Shown here: positions 37,576 to 46,192 of the stretch, piece after piece | How the letters are laid out: each line of letters begins with the position of its first letter | Position numbering within the stretch: position 1 is the stretch's first letter | NCBI GenBank assembly: GCA_019634795.1 | Contig: JAHCAR010000009.1 | Coordinates: 1 to 64,000 of the forward strand | Source of the DNA: Dokdonella sp. | Lineage (GTDB): Bacteria; Pseudomonadota; Gammaproteobacteria; Xanthomonadales; Rhodanobacteraceae | Reading direction: 5' to 3' | Length of the DNA: 64,000 bases | Notes under the pieces: generated by a model | What the model saw: the letters and a program-made list of their open reading frames with translations, nothing else | Database searches by the model: none | Told to the model about the DNA's origin: nothing | Made by a program: the position numbers and the translations under genes

Positions 37576-38913
37576 TCAGGGCGCCGTCACACGCGAGTTC
37601 GCCGTCGCGTTGTCAGGGTGCTCCTTGAGCCAGACCATCGAGCGATGCACGCGGGCATAGCCGCTCGGATGGTCGTAGAAGAGGATTTCCTCGAGCGGTC
37701 CGGGCTTGATCTTGCGGTAGGACGAAAGGCGCATCGCAGCCATCGCGAAACCGTTCGGCTCGCCCGCCGCATTGAGGCCATAGGCATCGGCCTCGGCCTC
37801 GGCCTGGCGCACGATCGAATTGAGCAGCGGCGTGGCGACGAAGAAGAACAGCGAGAGGATGGCCAGGGCCAGCGGCAACGCGGCCGGATCATCGCGACCC
37901 TCGAGTCCGAATCGTCGGCCCCAGCGGGCCATGGCGCCGTCGAAGAAGCGGTGCACGACCCAGAAACCGAGGGCCAGCACCAGGGTCAGGTAAACGACCA
38001 GGCGCAGGCCATGGTTGAGCACGTAGTGGCCCATTTCGTGGCCGAGCACGGCGAGTATCTCGGGCTTCGAGGTGCGCTCGAGGAGGTTGTCATTGAGCGC
38101 GACGCGCGTGGTGCCGAGGAAGCCGGCGACATTGGCGCTGATCCGCGTGGTCTGCTTCGAGGCATCGAACTCGACCACGTTGTCGTCCGGAATCATGTTG
38201 GCTCGGGCCAGCGAGAGCACCGCCTCGCGCACTTCGCCCTCGCGCAGGGGCTTGTAGTGGTTGAACAGCGGATCGATGAACACCGGCGCGATCATCATGA
38301 AGAACAGGATCAGCACGAAGGCGCCTCCACTGGCCCAGATCCACCAGCGATCGCCGGTCCTGCGCACTGCCCGGTAGAGCAGGGCCAGCACCGGCGGCAG
38401 GATGATCAGGCCGACCAGCAGGCCCTTGAGCTGGTCCAGCGACCAGTCACCGAAGCCCTGCGTGGCGAGGCCGTAGGCATGCTCGCGGAAAAAGCCGGTG
38501 TAGATCGTCCACGGCAGGGTCAGCACGGTGCTCAGCAACAGCCATTGCGCCACATAGATCATGGTCTGCAACCAGGGCCGCTTGCTCCAGCGCCGGCCGC
38601 GATCGCGCATGGCCCGGGACAGGCCCGTGGCGAGCAGGATCCAGGCCACGGCGAGCCCATACAGCAGGCCCCAGAGCTGCAGCCAGTAGCCACCCTCGAA
38701 GTAGGCGTCGGATTGCGCTTTCTGCTCCGGGCTGAGCAGATCGAGGTAGGCCTGGGTGGCACGGTCGACGTCGAAATCGGGACCCGGTCGCGCGGCATCG
38801 GGGATCTGCAGCCCGGGCGGCAGTTCCGCGGGCGGCGCCGCGACCGCGAGCGCCGAACCGGCCAGCAGCCAGCCAAGCATCGCCACCAAGACCCATCGAG
38901 CCAACATCTTCAT
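37576..38913 (-). CDS. M48 family (Ste24-type) membrane zinc metalloprotease
   Basis: 445 residues, with a signal-like N-terminus and about six further hydrophobic segments. The zinc site is HEMGH (H292, E293, H296) with the third ligand in the downstream EAEADAYGL. The NVAGFLGTTRVALNDNLL stretch ahead of it is characteristic of Ste24/CAAX-protease-type M48A peptidases. Bacterial members degrade or process misfolded membrane proteins. It is single-gene here. Confidence 0.9.
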   Translation of the reverse strand: MKMLARWVLVAMLGWLLAGSALAVAAPPAELPPGLQIPDAARPGPDFDVDRATQAYLDLLSPEQKAQSDAYFEGGYWLQLWGLLYGLAVAWILLATGLSRAMRDRGRRWSKRPWLQTMIYVAQWLLLSTVLTLPWTIYTGFFREHAYGLATQGFGDWSLDQLKGLLVGLIILPPVLALLYRAVRRTGDRWWIWASGGAFVLILFFMMIAPVFIDPLFNHYKPLREGEVREAVLSLARANMIPDDNVVEFDASKQTTRISANVAGFLGTTRVALNDNLLERTSKPEILAVLGHEMGHYVLNHGLRLVVYLTLVLALGFWVVHRFFDGAMARWGRRFGLEGRDDPAALPLALAILSLFFFVATPLLNSIVRQAEAEADAYGLNAAGEPNGFAMAAMRLSSYRKIKPGPLEEILFYDHPSGYARVHRSMVWLKEHPDNATANSRVTAP

Positions 38914-38995
38914 GCGCCATCCCCATGCCGAGCGAAGGCGACAACCCTACTCCTGTCGACGTCGGTCGCGAAGCGGTCGTTGGTCATGGACGGTG

Positions 38996-39031
38996 AAAAA
39001 AGGCCGCGGCATCCTGCGATGCCGCGGCCTT
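38996..39031 (-). terminator. Rho-independent terminator of the 39070-39525 gene
   Basis: On the minus strand, AAGGCCGCGGCATC and GATGCCGCGGCCTT form a perfect 14-bp stem (39018-39031 and 39000-39013) around a 4-base loop, followed by a run of six T (38996-39001, overlapping the stem base). It lies about 40 bases after the stop of the exported protein. Confidence 0.92.
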
Positions 39032-39069
39032 GGCCACGCGTTCAAAATGTTGGAGAGACGGGCGTAGGC

Positions 39070-39525
39070 TTAGTCGGCCTTGCTGATCGTGAAGCCGCCG
39101 AAGCTGATGCCGAGATCGACGCCTTCGCCGGTGCCAGCCAGGGCCAGCGACACGGTACCCTTGGTCAGCACCTGGGCCGTGGCCGACTTGCCGGCGGCCG
39201 CGGTCGCTTCGCCCTGGGCATAGGTGCCAAGGATGTCGCTCATCTTGTGCACGTCGGTGAACTCGCCCTTGCCGTCGTCGATATGCGACTTGCCGACGGT
39301 CAGGCCACCACCCTTGGCCGAGATCTTCACTTTCATCGACTGGCCGTTCTCGCAGGTGACCACGCCACTCCCTTCGGCATGCTTGTAGATGGCCGACCAG
39401 CCGGTCAGGCTGAAGCGCATCGAGCAATCCAGCTGGGCCTCGGCGGCCTGTGCGCTCGGCGCGGTGGCGGCAGCAATGGCCAGGGCCAGCCCGGCCGCTG
39501 CAAATCCTTTGTTGATCGCTGTCAT
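39070..39525 (-). CDS. Small exported protein, function unknown
   Basis: 151 residues with a signal peptide (AAAGLALAIAAATAPSAQAA). The mature chain has two cysteines (QLDCSMRFS, VTCENGQS) that could form a disulfide, a glycine-rich centre, and an end with GTVSLALAGTGEGVDLGISF and GGFTI. A similar 'GxGxDLGxxFG' ending occurs in envelope families such as EipA/DUF1134 and DUF992, but I cannot place it firmly. It has its own strong terminator, so it is probably a monocistronic, well-expressed gene. Confidence 0.7.
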   Translation of the reverse strand: MTAINKGFAAAGLALAIAAATAPSAQAAEAQLDCSMRFSLTGWSAIYKHAEGSGVVTCENGQSMKVKISAKGGGLTVGKSHIDDGKGEFTDVHKMSDILGTYAQGEATAAAGKSATAQVLTKGTVSLALAGTGEGVDLGISFGGFTISKAD

Positions 39526-39625
39526 GGTGAAACTCCTCTCGTTGGGGTGCGCGGAGTGTCACCCTGAAACCCTGAACGCGATGAAACTGAACGGAGCGGC
39601 GGGCGAGCTATCTGAACGGGCGTGT

Positions 39626-40159
39626 TCAGGCGCACCAGTCGAGCAGTGCCTGCCACTGCGTCCGCTTTTGATCGCGCGTCATGCCGGCATTGGCCGGGCT
39701 GGTCGACGGCAACTCGAGTATGCCGATCGGTCGCTCGATGTGCGTTTCGAGTGCAGGCAGGACCAGGCGCCGGAACGACTGCCGGGCGCGGCCGCCATTC
39801 AGGGCGATGGCGACGATCGAGGCGTGGCTGGCGAGCAAGCCGGGAATGTCATTGGCGATTTCGCTGGAGCGGACGATGCTGCTGTCGAGGCTGCCGGCGC
39901 GCTCGCAGTGGGCCAGCACGTCCCAGATGCCGATGCCGCGTGCGTGCAGACGCGCGATGCGTTGCGCGTAGGCCAGCTCGGGGCCGGCATCGAACAGCTC
40001 GCCCATCAGTGGCCAGAAAAGGTTTTGCGGATGCGCGTAGGACTGCTGCTTTTCCAGCGATCGCACGCTCGGCGCCGTGCCGAGCACGAGCACGCGGCAA
40101 TTCGCGCCGACTTGCGGCGGGAAGCTGGCAACCTGATCGGGATTGGCCGACTTGCGCAT
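39626..40159 (-). CDS. DNA-deoxyinosine/hypoxanthine glycosylase (UDG superfamily, family 6 type)
   Basis: 177 residues. The motif-1 region is VLVLGTAPSVRSLEKQQSYA followed by HPQNLFWPLMGELF, and motif 2 includes LPSTSPANAGM. This pairing (GTxPSxxSL...YAHPxNxFWP, then LPSTSPA) is the hallmark of family 6 hypoxanthine-DNA glycosylases, which remove deaminated adenine; N46 replaces the water-activating Asp of other families. No other repair genes adjoin it, although dinB is 2 kb away. Confidence 0.85.
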   Translation of the reverse strand: MRKSANPDQVASFPPQVGANCRVLVLGTAPSVRSLEKQQSYAHPQNLFWPLMGELFDAGPELAYAQRIARLHARGIGIWDVLAHCERAGSLDSSIVRSSEIANDIPGLLASHASIVAIALNGGRARQSFRRLVLPALETHIERPIGILELPSTSPANAGMTRDQKRTQWQALLDWCA

Positions 40160-40354
40160 CGCTCAAGGGTAGCCGAAAGCCGCTGCGCCACGTTCATGTG
40201 AATGAACCTTCGCCAACCGATAACGGCATGGTAACTGTGCCCTAAGCGAAATTTCCCATCAGCATGCGTAGGCTGATTTCCGCGGCGATGACCACCCCTG
40301 AATGCTTCGACCGGCATCGCCGCACCCTCCCCCTAAAATCAATGAGGTGCTCGC

Positions 40355-40555
40355 ATGAACCAGGACATCATCCAGGGCAAGTGGAAACAGCTGAAGGGCT
40401 CGATCAAGGCCCAGTGGGGCAAGCTCACGGACGACGATCTCGATCGCATGCAAGGCGACCAGCACTACCTGTCGGGCAAGCTGCAGGAACGCTATGGCTG
40501 GGCCAAGGACAAGGCCGACGAAGAGGTCAAGCGCTTCCAGAAGAATCTGCACTGA
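40355..40555 (+). CDS. CsbD-family stress protein
   Basis: 66 residues. The conserved CsbD core is clear: [40 protein letters not shown] and [15 protein letters not shown]. Cytoplasmic, highly charged and probably partly unfolded. Family members are induced by general stress; the precise role is unknown. GAGG precedes the ATG at 40355. It converges on the following lipoprotein gene across two hairpins. Confidence 0.93.
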   Translation: MNQDIIQGKWKQLKGSIKAQWGKLTDDDLDRMQGDQHYLSGKLQERYGWAKDKADEEVKRFQKNLH

Positions 40556-40565
40556 GCAGACGCGT

Positions 40566-40622
40566 CGGCCGCCGCGTCGTGGCGGCCGCGAATGACAGAG
40601 GAGCCGCACCCGCGGGTGCGGC
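40566..40622. terminator. Two hairpins between convergent csbD and lipoprotein genes
   Basis: CGGCCGCC/GGCGGCCG (40566-40588, 8-bp stem, 7-base loop) and the perfect 20-base palindrome at 40603-40622, whose arms are GCCGCACCCG and CGGGTGCGGC. Neither has a T-tract, so intrinsic termination is only possible, not certain. Confidence 0.4.
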
Positions 40623-40648
40623 TTCACTGCGTGTCGCGGCGGCGCGGC

Positions 40649-41380
40649 CTACTTCTTCGGCAAGGGCAGGAACTTGTCCGGATCGAAGCCACCGACTTCG
40701 AAGACCAGGGTGCGCGGCGGCTTGCCCTTCTCGGTGACGTCGATCGCGACCTTTTTCGCCTTGCCGACGCGGGCGATGAAGGCCTTGTCTTCCTCGATGA
40801 AGATGGCCGGCTCGCCGGTCGGCGGGATGCTGCCCTCCATGCTTACCGGCGCTTCATCGTCGAACTTCATGCTAACCCGGCATTTTTTCGCGCAGGTGAA
40901 GCCGGGCTCCTCGCCATACAGGAACACGCTCTGGCCCCAGTCGCTGTGGCGGCGGAACACGAGGCGGACCTTGTTGCCCGGTGATCCGGGCGCGTCGATG
41001 CTGTAGGTCGAGGCGGTGCTCTGCGTGCCGCCAGCCATCGGCGAGGTCTGGTAGGTCCACAGCCGCGCCATGCGCCGCGCCTCGCCTTCCGTTGCCGCCT
41101 TTTCGCGCAGGGCTTCGATATCAGGCCGGATGCGCGCCGCGGCGGCGCTGTCGGGATAGAGCTTGAGCAACTCGTCGCCAAGCGGCAGGGCCAGTTCGGC
41201 ATTGCCCGCCTTGAGCATCTGCTCGTACATGGCGTAGTGCTGTTCGGCCTTGGCTTCGCGCTGGGCCTTGGCGGCGGCAACGGCATCGGCCGACGGCGCC
41301 GCGGCTTGCTCGTTGTTGGAGCAGCCCGTGGCGGCGGCGAGGATCAGGATGGAGGCGAAAAGCATCGGCAAATGGCGCAT
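40649..41380 (-). CDS. Lipoprotein, function unknown
   Basis: 243 residues from ATG 41380; a lipobox-like AATGC puts the lipidated cysteine at residue 20. Next come an Ala/Gln/Glu-rich helix and a short TPR-like helical part (AEQHYAMYEQMLKAGNAELA), then a beta-rich C-terminal domain: YSIDAPGSPGNKVRLVFRRH, LYGEEPGFTCAKKCRVSMKF (two cysteines), RTLVFEVGGFDPDKF. The C-terminal half looks like a conserved domain of unknown role found in proteobacterial exported proteins. It is probably transcribed alone. Confidence 0.75.
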   Translation of the reverse strand: MRHLPMLFASILILAAATGCSNNEQAAAPSADAVAAAKAQREAKAEQHYAMYEQMLKAGNAELALPLGDELLKLYPDSAAAARIRPDIEALREKAATEGEARRMARLWTYQTSPMAGGTQSTASTYSIDAPGSPGNKVRLVFRRHSDWGQSVFLYGEEPGFTCAKKCRVSMKFDDEAPVSMEGSIPPTGEPAIFIEEDKAFIARVGKAKKVAIDVTEKGKPPRTLVFEVGGFDPDKFLPLPKK

Positions 41381-41440
41381 CGGCAGCAGATCCGGCAATC
41401 AATCGGACCCCGGAATATAGCGCCGATTCGCCTCGGCCGC

Positions 41441-41941
41441 TCAGTAGCGCCGGCACGGGTCGCGACCGAGGTTCTTCTCGTAGGTCGGCGTCACGTCGTC
41501 GTATTCGCGACCCTTGCGGCCCGGCGAACGCAGGCCGCGGCAGGCCTCGGCCCGCGGTATGCGGCGCGCACGGACCTTTTCGCCGCGACTCGCATGCAGG
41601 TTGGCCTTGGGGTTTTCGCGGCCGATCACGGCCGGGCAGCCGCCGTGCCGGTAGAACAGCGCGCCGCTGGCCGTGCGACACTCGAACGACATGACGGTCG
41701 AGCTTCGCGCCGTGCGGCGAGTGTGCGTGAATTCGTTCCGCGGCTCCGCACGATAATACTCGGGGGAAGGCTGCGCGCGCGGTGGCGCCGCGATCTGCAC
41801 GACCGTTTCGGCCTGGCCGGTGGCACAAGGCGTTTGCTGGAATGCGACATGGCCCTGGCGATCGATGCACTTGAACACCGCTTGCGCCTGCACCCCATCG
41901 GCGAGCACGAGGCCAAGCAGGGCCAACAGCGCCAACGGCAT
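41441..41941 (-). CDS. Exported DUF4124 protein
   Basis: 166 residues from ATG 41941, with a signal peptide (LALLALLGLVLADGVQAQ). Immediately after cleavage lies the DUF4124 motif AVFKCIDRQGHVAFQQTPC, a small disulfide-containing beta module found at the N-terminus of many envelope proteins in Xanthomonadales. The rest is Arg-rich and has further cysteines (SFECRTASGALFYRHGGC, EACRGLRS, DPCRRY). Function unknown. Confidence 0.8.
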   Translation of the reverse strand: MPLALLALLGLVLADGVQAQAVFKCIDRQGHVAFQQTPCATGQAETVVQIAAPPRAQPSPEYYRAEPRNEFTHTRRTARSSTVMSFECRTASGALFYRHGGCPAVIGRENPKANLHASRGEKVRARRIPRAEACRGLRSPGRKGREYDDVTPTYEKNLGRDPCRRY

Positions 41942-42149
41942 CTTCGATTCCCTGACTGCGCACACGATTCCGTTCTCCTGGACGTTCGCCGCATGATCCG
42001 TGCGCATCGCGGCCACGACCAGAGGAGATCGCCGCGCCGACGTGTAGGAAAATTGCCATGGCGCACGCAAGCCTTTTGCTCTCATGACGTGCTGCGCGAT
42101 CGATAATGTGCGAAGGTCCGCCCGGCGCGGGAATGCCGCTCCGACAAAT

Positions 42150-42175
42150 CCCCAATCCCGAATCCCGAATTCCGG
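42150..42175 (+). repeat. CCGAATCCC array abutting the dinB start
   Basis: CCCCAATCCCGAATCCCGAA and the following TTCC lie 4 bases upstream of the dinB GTG. No purine-rich ribosome binding site is visible between array and start. Arrays of CCGAATCCC are frequent in Xanthomonadales intergenic DNA. Confidence 0.65.
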
Positions 42176-42179
42176 CTCC

Positions 42180-43244
42180 GTGCGCAAAATCATCCACGTC
42201 GACATGGACGCCTTCTACGCTTCGGTCGAGCAGCGCGATGATCCCTCGCTGCGCGGCCGGCCCGTGGTCGTGGCCTGGCGCGGCGCGCGCTCGGTCGTCT
42301 GCGCGGCCTCCTATGAGGCGCGCACCTTCGGCGTGCGCTCGGCGATGCCGGCGGTGCGCGCCGAGCGGCTGTGTCCCGACGCGGTTTTCGTGCCGCCCGA
42401 CTTCGTGCGCTATCGCGCCGTGTCGCGTCAGGTGCGCGACATCTTTCTCCGCCACACCGACCTCGTCGAGCCGCTGTCGCTGGACGAGGCCTATCTCGAT
42501 GTCACCGAGAACCACGGTCGACTGCCGTCGGCGACCGCTGTGGCCAAAGCGATTCGCGCCGAGATCCGCGAGGAAACCGCCCTGACCGCCTCGGCCGGGG
42601 TCGCACCGAACAAGTTCCTGGCCAAGATCGCCTCGGACTGGAACAAGCCCGATGGCCTGTTCGTGATCAAGCCCGATGCGGTCGAGGCCTTCCTGACGCC
42701 GCTGCCGGTCGGCCGCATCCATGGCGTCGGCAAGGTCATGGATGCGCGACTGGCTGCGCTCGGCATCCGCACGGTCGGCGACCTGCGCGCGCGCGACGTG
42801 CACGAACTCGAAACACGGTTCGGGCGCTACGGCCGCCGCCTGCATGAGCTCAGCCTCGGCATCGACGAGAATCCGGTCACGCCGGACCGGCCGGTGCAAT
42901 CGATTTCCGCGGAAGACACCTTTGCCGAGGATCTGCCGCTGGCCGCGCTCGAACCGACCATACGCGAACTTGCGGCCAAGGTCTGGGCGGCCACGCGCAA
43001 GGTCGATCGCATTGGCCATACCGTCGTGCTCAAGCTCAAGACCCGCGAGTTCCGCATCCTGACCCGCAGCCTGAGCCCGCCGTGCATGCCGGAATCGGCC
43101 GAGGCCCTGGCCGAAGTCGCCCTGGCCCTGCGCGAACGCGTCGACCTGCCCGCGGCGACGCGCTACCGGCTGGTCGGGGTTGGCATCAGCAATTTCCGCG
43201 ACGCCGACGAAGCCGGCATGCAGCAGGCCCTGTTCGGCGCCTGA
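42180..43244 (+). CDS. dinB: DNA polymerase IV (Y-family)
   Basis: 354 residues from GTG 42180, where the family's IIHVDMDAFYASVE begins. Catalytic residues D8 and D10 (HVDMDAFYAS), and the second acidic site SLDEAYLDVT are present. Further family features are KASYEARxFGVRS-type AASYEARTFGVRSAMP, ASAGVAPNKFLAKIASD, the helix-hairpin-helix IHGVGKVMDARLAALGI, and the little-finger domain. The enzyme copies across lesions. The usual C-terminal beta-clamp motif is not obvious, but the tail (QQALFGA) resembles the clamp-binding QLxLF peptide. Confidence 0.94.
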   Translation: MRKIIHVDMDAFYASVEQRDDPSLRGRPVVVAWRGARSVVCAASYEARTFGVRSAMPAVRAERLCPDAVFVPPDFVRYRAVSRQVRDIFLRHTDLVEPLSLDEAYLDVTENHGRLPSATAVAKAIRAEIREETALTASAGVAPNKFLAKIASDWNKPDGLFVIKPDAVEAFLTPLPVGRIHGVGKVMDARLAALGIRTVGDLRARDVHELETRFGRYGRRLHELSLGIDENPVTPDRPVQSISAEDTFAEDLPLAALEPTIRELAAKVWAATRKVDRIGHTVVLKLKTREFRILTRSLSPPCMPESAEALAEVALALRERVDLPAATRYRLVGVGISNFRDADEAGMQQALFGA

Positions 43245-43290
43245 GCGGATCGGGGGGAGGATCGGGGACCGTGAATTGTCGGCCGAAGGG

Positions 43291-43623
43291 TTATCGGCCT
43301 TCCTCGTCGCTGGTCCGCGCCTGACGTCGCGCACGCCAGCGCCTGTAGATCCGCGTACCCCATAGATCGATACGATCGAGGACGTGGGCGGCGATACGCG
43401 ATTCTTCGGCGATGAAGGCCGCACCGACGACGATGGCGACCAGCCCGGGACCCGGCAACACCAGCATGGCCACGCCGGCCAGCATGAGCAGCAGGCCGGC
43501 GCCGACGATCAGGCCCTTGCGCAGCAGACTCCCCTGTTGGCCGCGTCGCGCGCGATAGCGGGTGATGAAGCGGCGACCGCTCGGCACTTCGATGAAGTGC
43601 TTCCATTGTTCGCGAAGGCTCAC
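43291..43623 (-). CDS. PGPGW-type small membrane protein
   Basis: 110 residues from GTG 43623. Two nearly continuous hydrophobic segments at about 34-56 and 61-75 flank the PGPG motif (residues 57-60: LVLPGPGLVAIVVG), the signature of the putative transmembrane PGPGW family. Both ends are strongly basic. The role of the family is unknown. It converges on dinB. Confidence 0.8.
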   Translation of the reverse strand: MSLREQWKHFIEVPSGRRFITRYRARRGQQGSLLRKGLIVGAGLLLMLAGVAMLVLPGPGLVAIVVGAAFIAEESRIAAHVLDRIDLWGTRIYRRWRARRQARTSDEEGR

Positions 43624-43771
43624 GGGTTTCGGGGTTCCTCGATGGGGCTCGCGGGCCTGTGTCGGCCGCTCGACTCGACATGCAAAGATCGAGGCGATTC
43701 TCCGCTGATGCAATACCCGTGCGCCACGATGTCCCACTCCATTCAGCTACGAAGCCTTGTTGGCCGGGATT

Positions 43772-43789
43772 CGGCGCTCCGGAGCGCCG
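43772..43789. promoter_or_regulatory. 18-base perfect palindrome, candidate operator
   Basis: CGGCGCTCCGGAGCGCCG is perfectly self-complementary. It lies about 30 bases upstream of a TATAAT box and 145 bases upstream of the first tandem exported-protein gene, a position compatible with binding of a dimeric regulator, or with a short hairpin. Confidence 0.35.
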
Positions 43790-43820
43790 CATGCACAACA
43801 GGAAGAAAATACCCAACGTG

Positions 43821-43826
43821 TATAAT
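43821..43826 (+). promoter_or_regulatory. Candidate -10 box (TATAAT)
   Basis: An exact TATAAT in a relatively AT-rich stretch, about 107 bases before the start of the following exported-protein gene. A good -35 hexamer at 17 bases is not visible, so an activator could be required. Confidence 0.4.
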
Positions 43827-43932
43827 GAGGCATCGAAGTACCGCGCTGTGGTTCGCGTGGTGCAGGCGTCAGCGAGTGGTCTGCGCTCTCGCCGATCTCC
43901 GGACGATGGCGCAATGCGCCAGGGAGCAATGC

Positions 43933-44964
43933 TTGAAAATTTCTCGTGCATCATGGTTCGCCTGCATTCTGACGGCTTCGCTCGCCGCCGGCGCTGCGGT
44001 GGCTGCAAGCCGTTCCGACGCCGGCCCCGACGCTGCTGCAGCCGCCAGCATCAGGTACAACGCCGAATTCGTGGACGAACCGGCGAGGGCTGACCCGCTC
44101 AGCATGACCTTGGCTGCGACGCTGATGCCCGTCACCGGCGAAGCGTCGTCCGCGCAGGCAGCGTCGCAGGGCGACCTGCTCGCCGAGGCTGCGCGACGCG
44201 CGCCGGATGACGTGCTCGTGCAATGGCTTGCCGCACTGCATGCGCCAGCGGACGCCGCGCTTTCGCCCGCAGCCCAGGCCTTGTTGCGACTCGAGCCCGG
44301 CAACGGCGCGGCCTGGATGTTCGCCTTGCAGGCGGCGGCGAGAGCCAACGACGCCGACGGTGTGACCGAGGCCCTTCGCCGAATCGGTACCGCTGCGCGC
44401 TTCGACACCCACTTCGCCGATGTTGCGCTGGCCTGGGAGAAGGTCTTCCGTGCTCACCCCGTGCCGCTACCCGCTGAGCGGACGGCGGGCTTCCAGATCG
44501 ACGAACAGCCATTGATCCGCGGCATCGCCCGCGCCACGGCGGTCGCCATGCCCGCCTTCCGTCTGCTCATTCGTGCCTGCGCGCCCGCCGACAGGGTGCC
44601 GCTCCGGTCCGAACGCCGCGAGCCCTGCATCGCGGCCGGCCGGCTCATGTTCGATCATTCCGCGGAGCAGAGTTCCCGCGCTGTCGGAGCGTTGATCCTG
44701 GACAAGACCGACGCGCCGGATCGGGAAACAGCCAGTCGGACCTACGACTACCTCCAGCAAACGTATTCCGCCGCTTTTGCATCGGTGCAGACCGATGAGA
44801 CGGCGTACCGGCAGTTCGCCGCCGATTGGCGCGAAACGCGCCGCGAAACCGCGGTGATCGAGCGCCTGTTGAGCCGGGCGGGTCTGCCGATGACGCCACC
44901 GGCGGACTGGAAACCGGTGCGGACAGATCGCATCGCATTGCGCGAGCAGTCCGTTGGCCGCTGA
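43933..44964 (+). CDS. Exported protein of unknown function, first of two tandem paralogues
   Basis: 343 residues from TTG 43933, chosen because GGAG lies 6 bases upstream and a signal peptide follows directly (ASWFACILTASLAAGAAVAA); ATG 43906 would add 9 residues. The mature protein is helical. Stretches that recur in the next gene are APDDVLVQWLAAL, LLRLEPGNGAAWMFALQAAA, AARFDTHFADVALAWEKVF, EPCIAAGRLM and RLLSRAGLPMTPPADWKP. The LxxEPGN(G/A)xxW pattern hints at TPR-like helical hairpins. Two conserved cysteines (RACAPAD, REPCIAAGR) could form a disulfide. I do not recognise a named family. Confidence 0.65.
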   Translation: MKISRASWFACILTASLAAGAAVAASRSDAGPDAAAAASIRYNAEFVDEPARADPLSMTLAATLMPVTGEASSAQAASQGDLLAEAARRAPDDVLVQWLAALHAPADAALSPAAQALLRLEPGNGAAWMFALQAAARANDADGVTEALRRIGTAARFDTHFADVALAWEKVFRAHPVPLPAERTAGFQIDEQPLIRGIARATAVAMPAFRLLIRACAPADRVPLRSERREPCIAAGRLMFDHSAEQSSRAVGALILDKTDAPDRETASRTYDYLQQTYSAAFASVQTDETAYRQFAADWRETRRETAVIERLLSRAGLPMTPPADWKPVRTDRIALREQSVGR

Positions 44965-45079
44965 TCTGGGCTTGGCGCGCGATGGCGCGGACGCGCGGCG
45001 GGCTGCGGGGCCTGGCCCAGGCGGCGCGTGAGGATCCTCCAGCACCGGGCCGGGCAGCTTGCCGACGGCCGGCTCCGCT

Positions 45080-46129
45080 TTGATCAGACGCCTCCTCACC
45101 GCCTTCGCCTGCGTGGTCATGACCTGGGTCGGCGCGTTCGCGTTGGCCGAGGGCTCGATGCCGGCCAAGCCGGGCGTGGCTGTTCCGATGCAGCAGTATC
45201 TGGGCCGCGTGTTCGAAGCGCTGGTGGCCCGCAACACCCCGCGCGCACTGATCCTGGCCTCGATCATTCGCGACAAGCTCGGCGGCGACTTCGCCGCGAA
45301 CGCCCCGAGCCAGGCGGAACTGGCCTTGCTGGCCATGCAGCGGGCGCCCACGGACGCGGTCGTGCAATGGCACGTCGCCATGGAACTCGGTGAAGTCACC
45401 CTGCTCGCCGTCGAGCAACCGCTGCCGCCCGGCGTGACGGATGCGGCCACCCGGCTGCTCGATATCGATCCCGACAACGGTGTTTCGTGGCTGGTTCCGC
45501 TCGCGGTCGCTGCGCGGTCGAAGAACGCCGGGGACATCACCGGGATGCTCGAGAAGATCGCTTCGGCAAAGCGGTTCGAGGACTACGCGATTGACTTGGT
45601 ATTCGAATGGCTGCCGGTGCTGAGGGCCGAGCCGTTTCCGCGCCAGGACCTCCCGGCGGCCGCGGTCTCCGACGAGGCGATCGCCCTGCTTGCCGCCGAA
45701 GCCCTGATGTGGAGTCCGAACAGAAACCTTCGGCAGAATCTCCTTGATGCCTGTCCTGCGGACGTTCAATCGCTATCGATGCGCCGGCGCGACGCCTGCC
45801 TCTCGGTCGGCCGCCTCGTCTATGGCAAGGCCAATACCCTGGCCAATCGTCGGGTCGGCATCGAACTGTTGCGCGTGTCCGGCACGGACGATACCGAATA
45901 CCTGACAGCCCGGCGCCAGCTGGATTGGCTCGATATTCAGGGCGCCAAGGCGCTGGACGCGGTGGTGGACGACCTCGCAGGCTTCGAACGCTTCGAGGCC
46001 GATCTGCGCGACACCCACAGCGAGTTCGAGGCTGTCCGACGCCTTCTGGCGAGACGCGGTATCGCGCCTGCGCCCCCGGATGACTGGCAGGCCGGGCACC
46101 AGGCGCGGATGCACGGGATCGGTGACTGA
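45080..46129 (+). CDS. Exported protein of unknown function, second tandem paralogue
   Basis: 349 residues from TTG 45080 (TTG 45059 and ATG 45119 are alternatives; none has a strong ribosome binding site). A signal peptide is visible (LIRRLLTAFACVVMTWVGAF). It aligns by eye with the preceding gene: APTDAVVQWHVAM, LLDIDPDNGVSWLVPLAVAA, AKRFEDYAIDLVFEWLPVL, DACLSVGRLV and RLLARRGIAPAPPDDWQA. Cysteine pair positions also match (DACPAD, DACLSVGR). The genes are 115 bases apart and probably arose by duplication. Identity is low, so the duplication is old. Function unknown. Confidence 0.65.
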   Translation: MIRRLLTAFACVVMTWVGAFALAEGSMPAKPGVAVPMQQYLGRVFEALVARNTPRALILASIIRDKLGGDFAANAPSQAELALLAMQRAPTDAVVQWHVAMELGEVTLLAVEQPLPPGVTDAATRLLDIDPDNGVSWLVPLAVAARSKNAGDITGMLEKIASAKRFEDYAIDLVFEWLPVLRAEPFPRQDLPAAAVSDEAIALLAAEALMWSPNRNLRQNLLDACPADVQSLSMRRRDACLSVGRLVYGKANTLANRRVGIELLRVSGTDDTEYLTARRQLDWLDIQGAKALDAVVDDLAGFERFEADLRDTHSEFEAVRRLLARRGIAPAPPDDWQAGHQARMHGIGD

Positions 46130-46192
46130 TCCGACACCCCCGCCCGGCCTGTAGTACGCTTTGCCGCGCTGTGCTGACCGACGGAGGCCGTG

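Larger units (their letters stand above)
43624..43932. other. Divergent intergenic region with a palindrome and a -10 box
   Basis: 309 bases without a convincing gene between the divergent PGPGW and exported-protein genes. It contains an 18-base perfect palindrome and a TATAAT box, both listed separately. Confidence 0.5.

Noticed and set aside
41381-43424. Very long minus-strand frame opposite dinB and the DUF4124 gene
   Set aside because: Antisense of dinB; no ribosome binding site and shadow-type composition.
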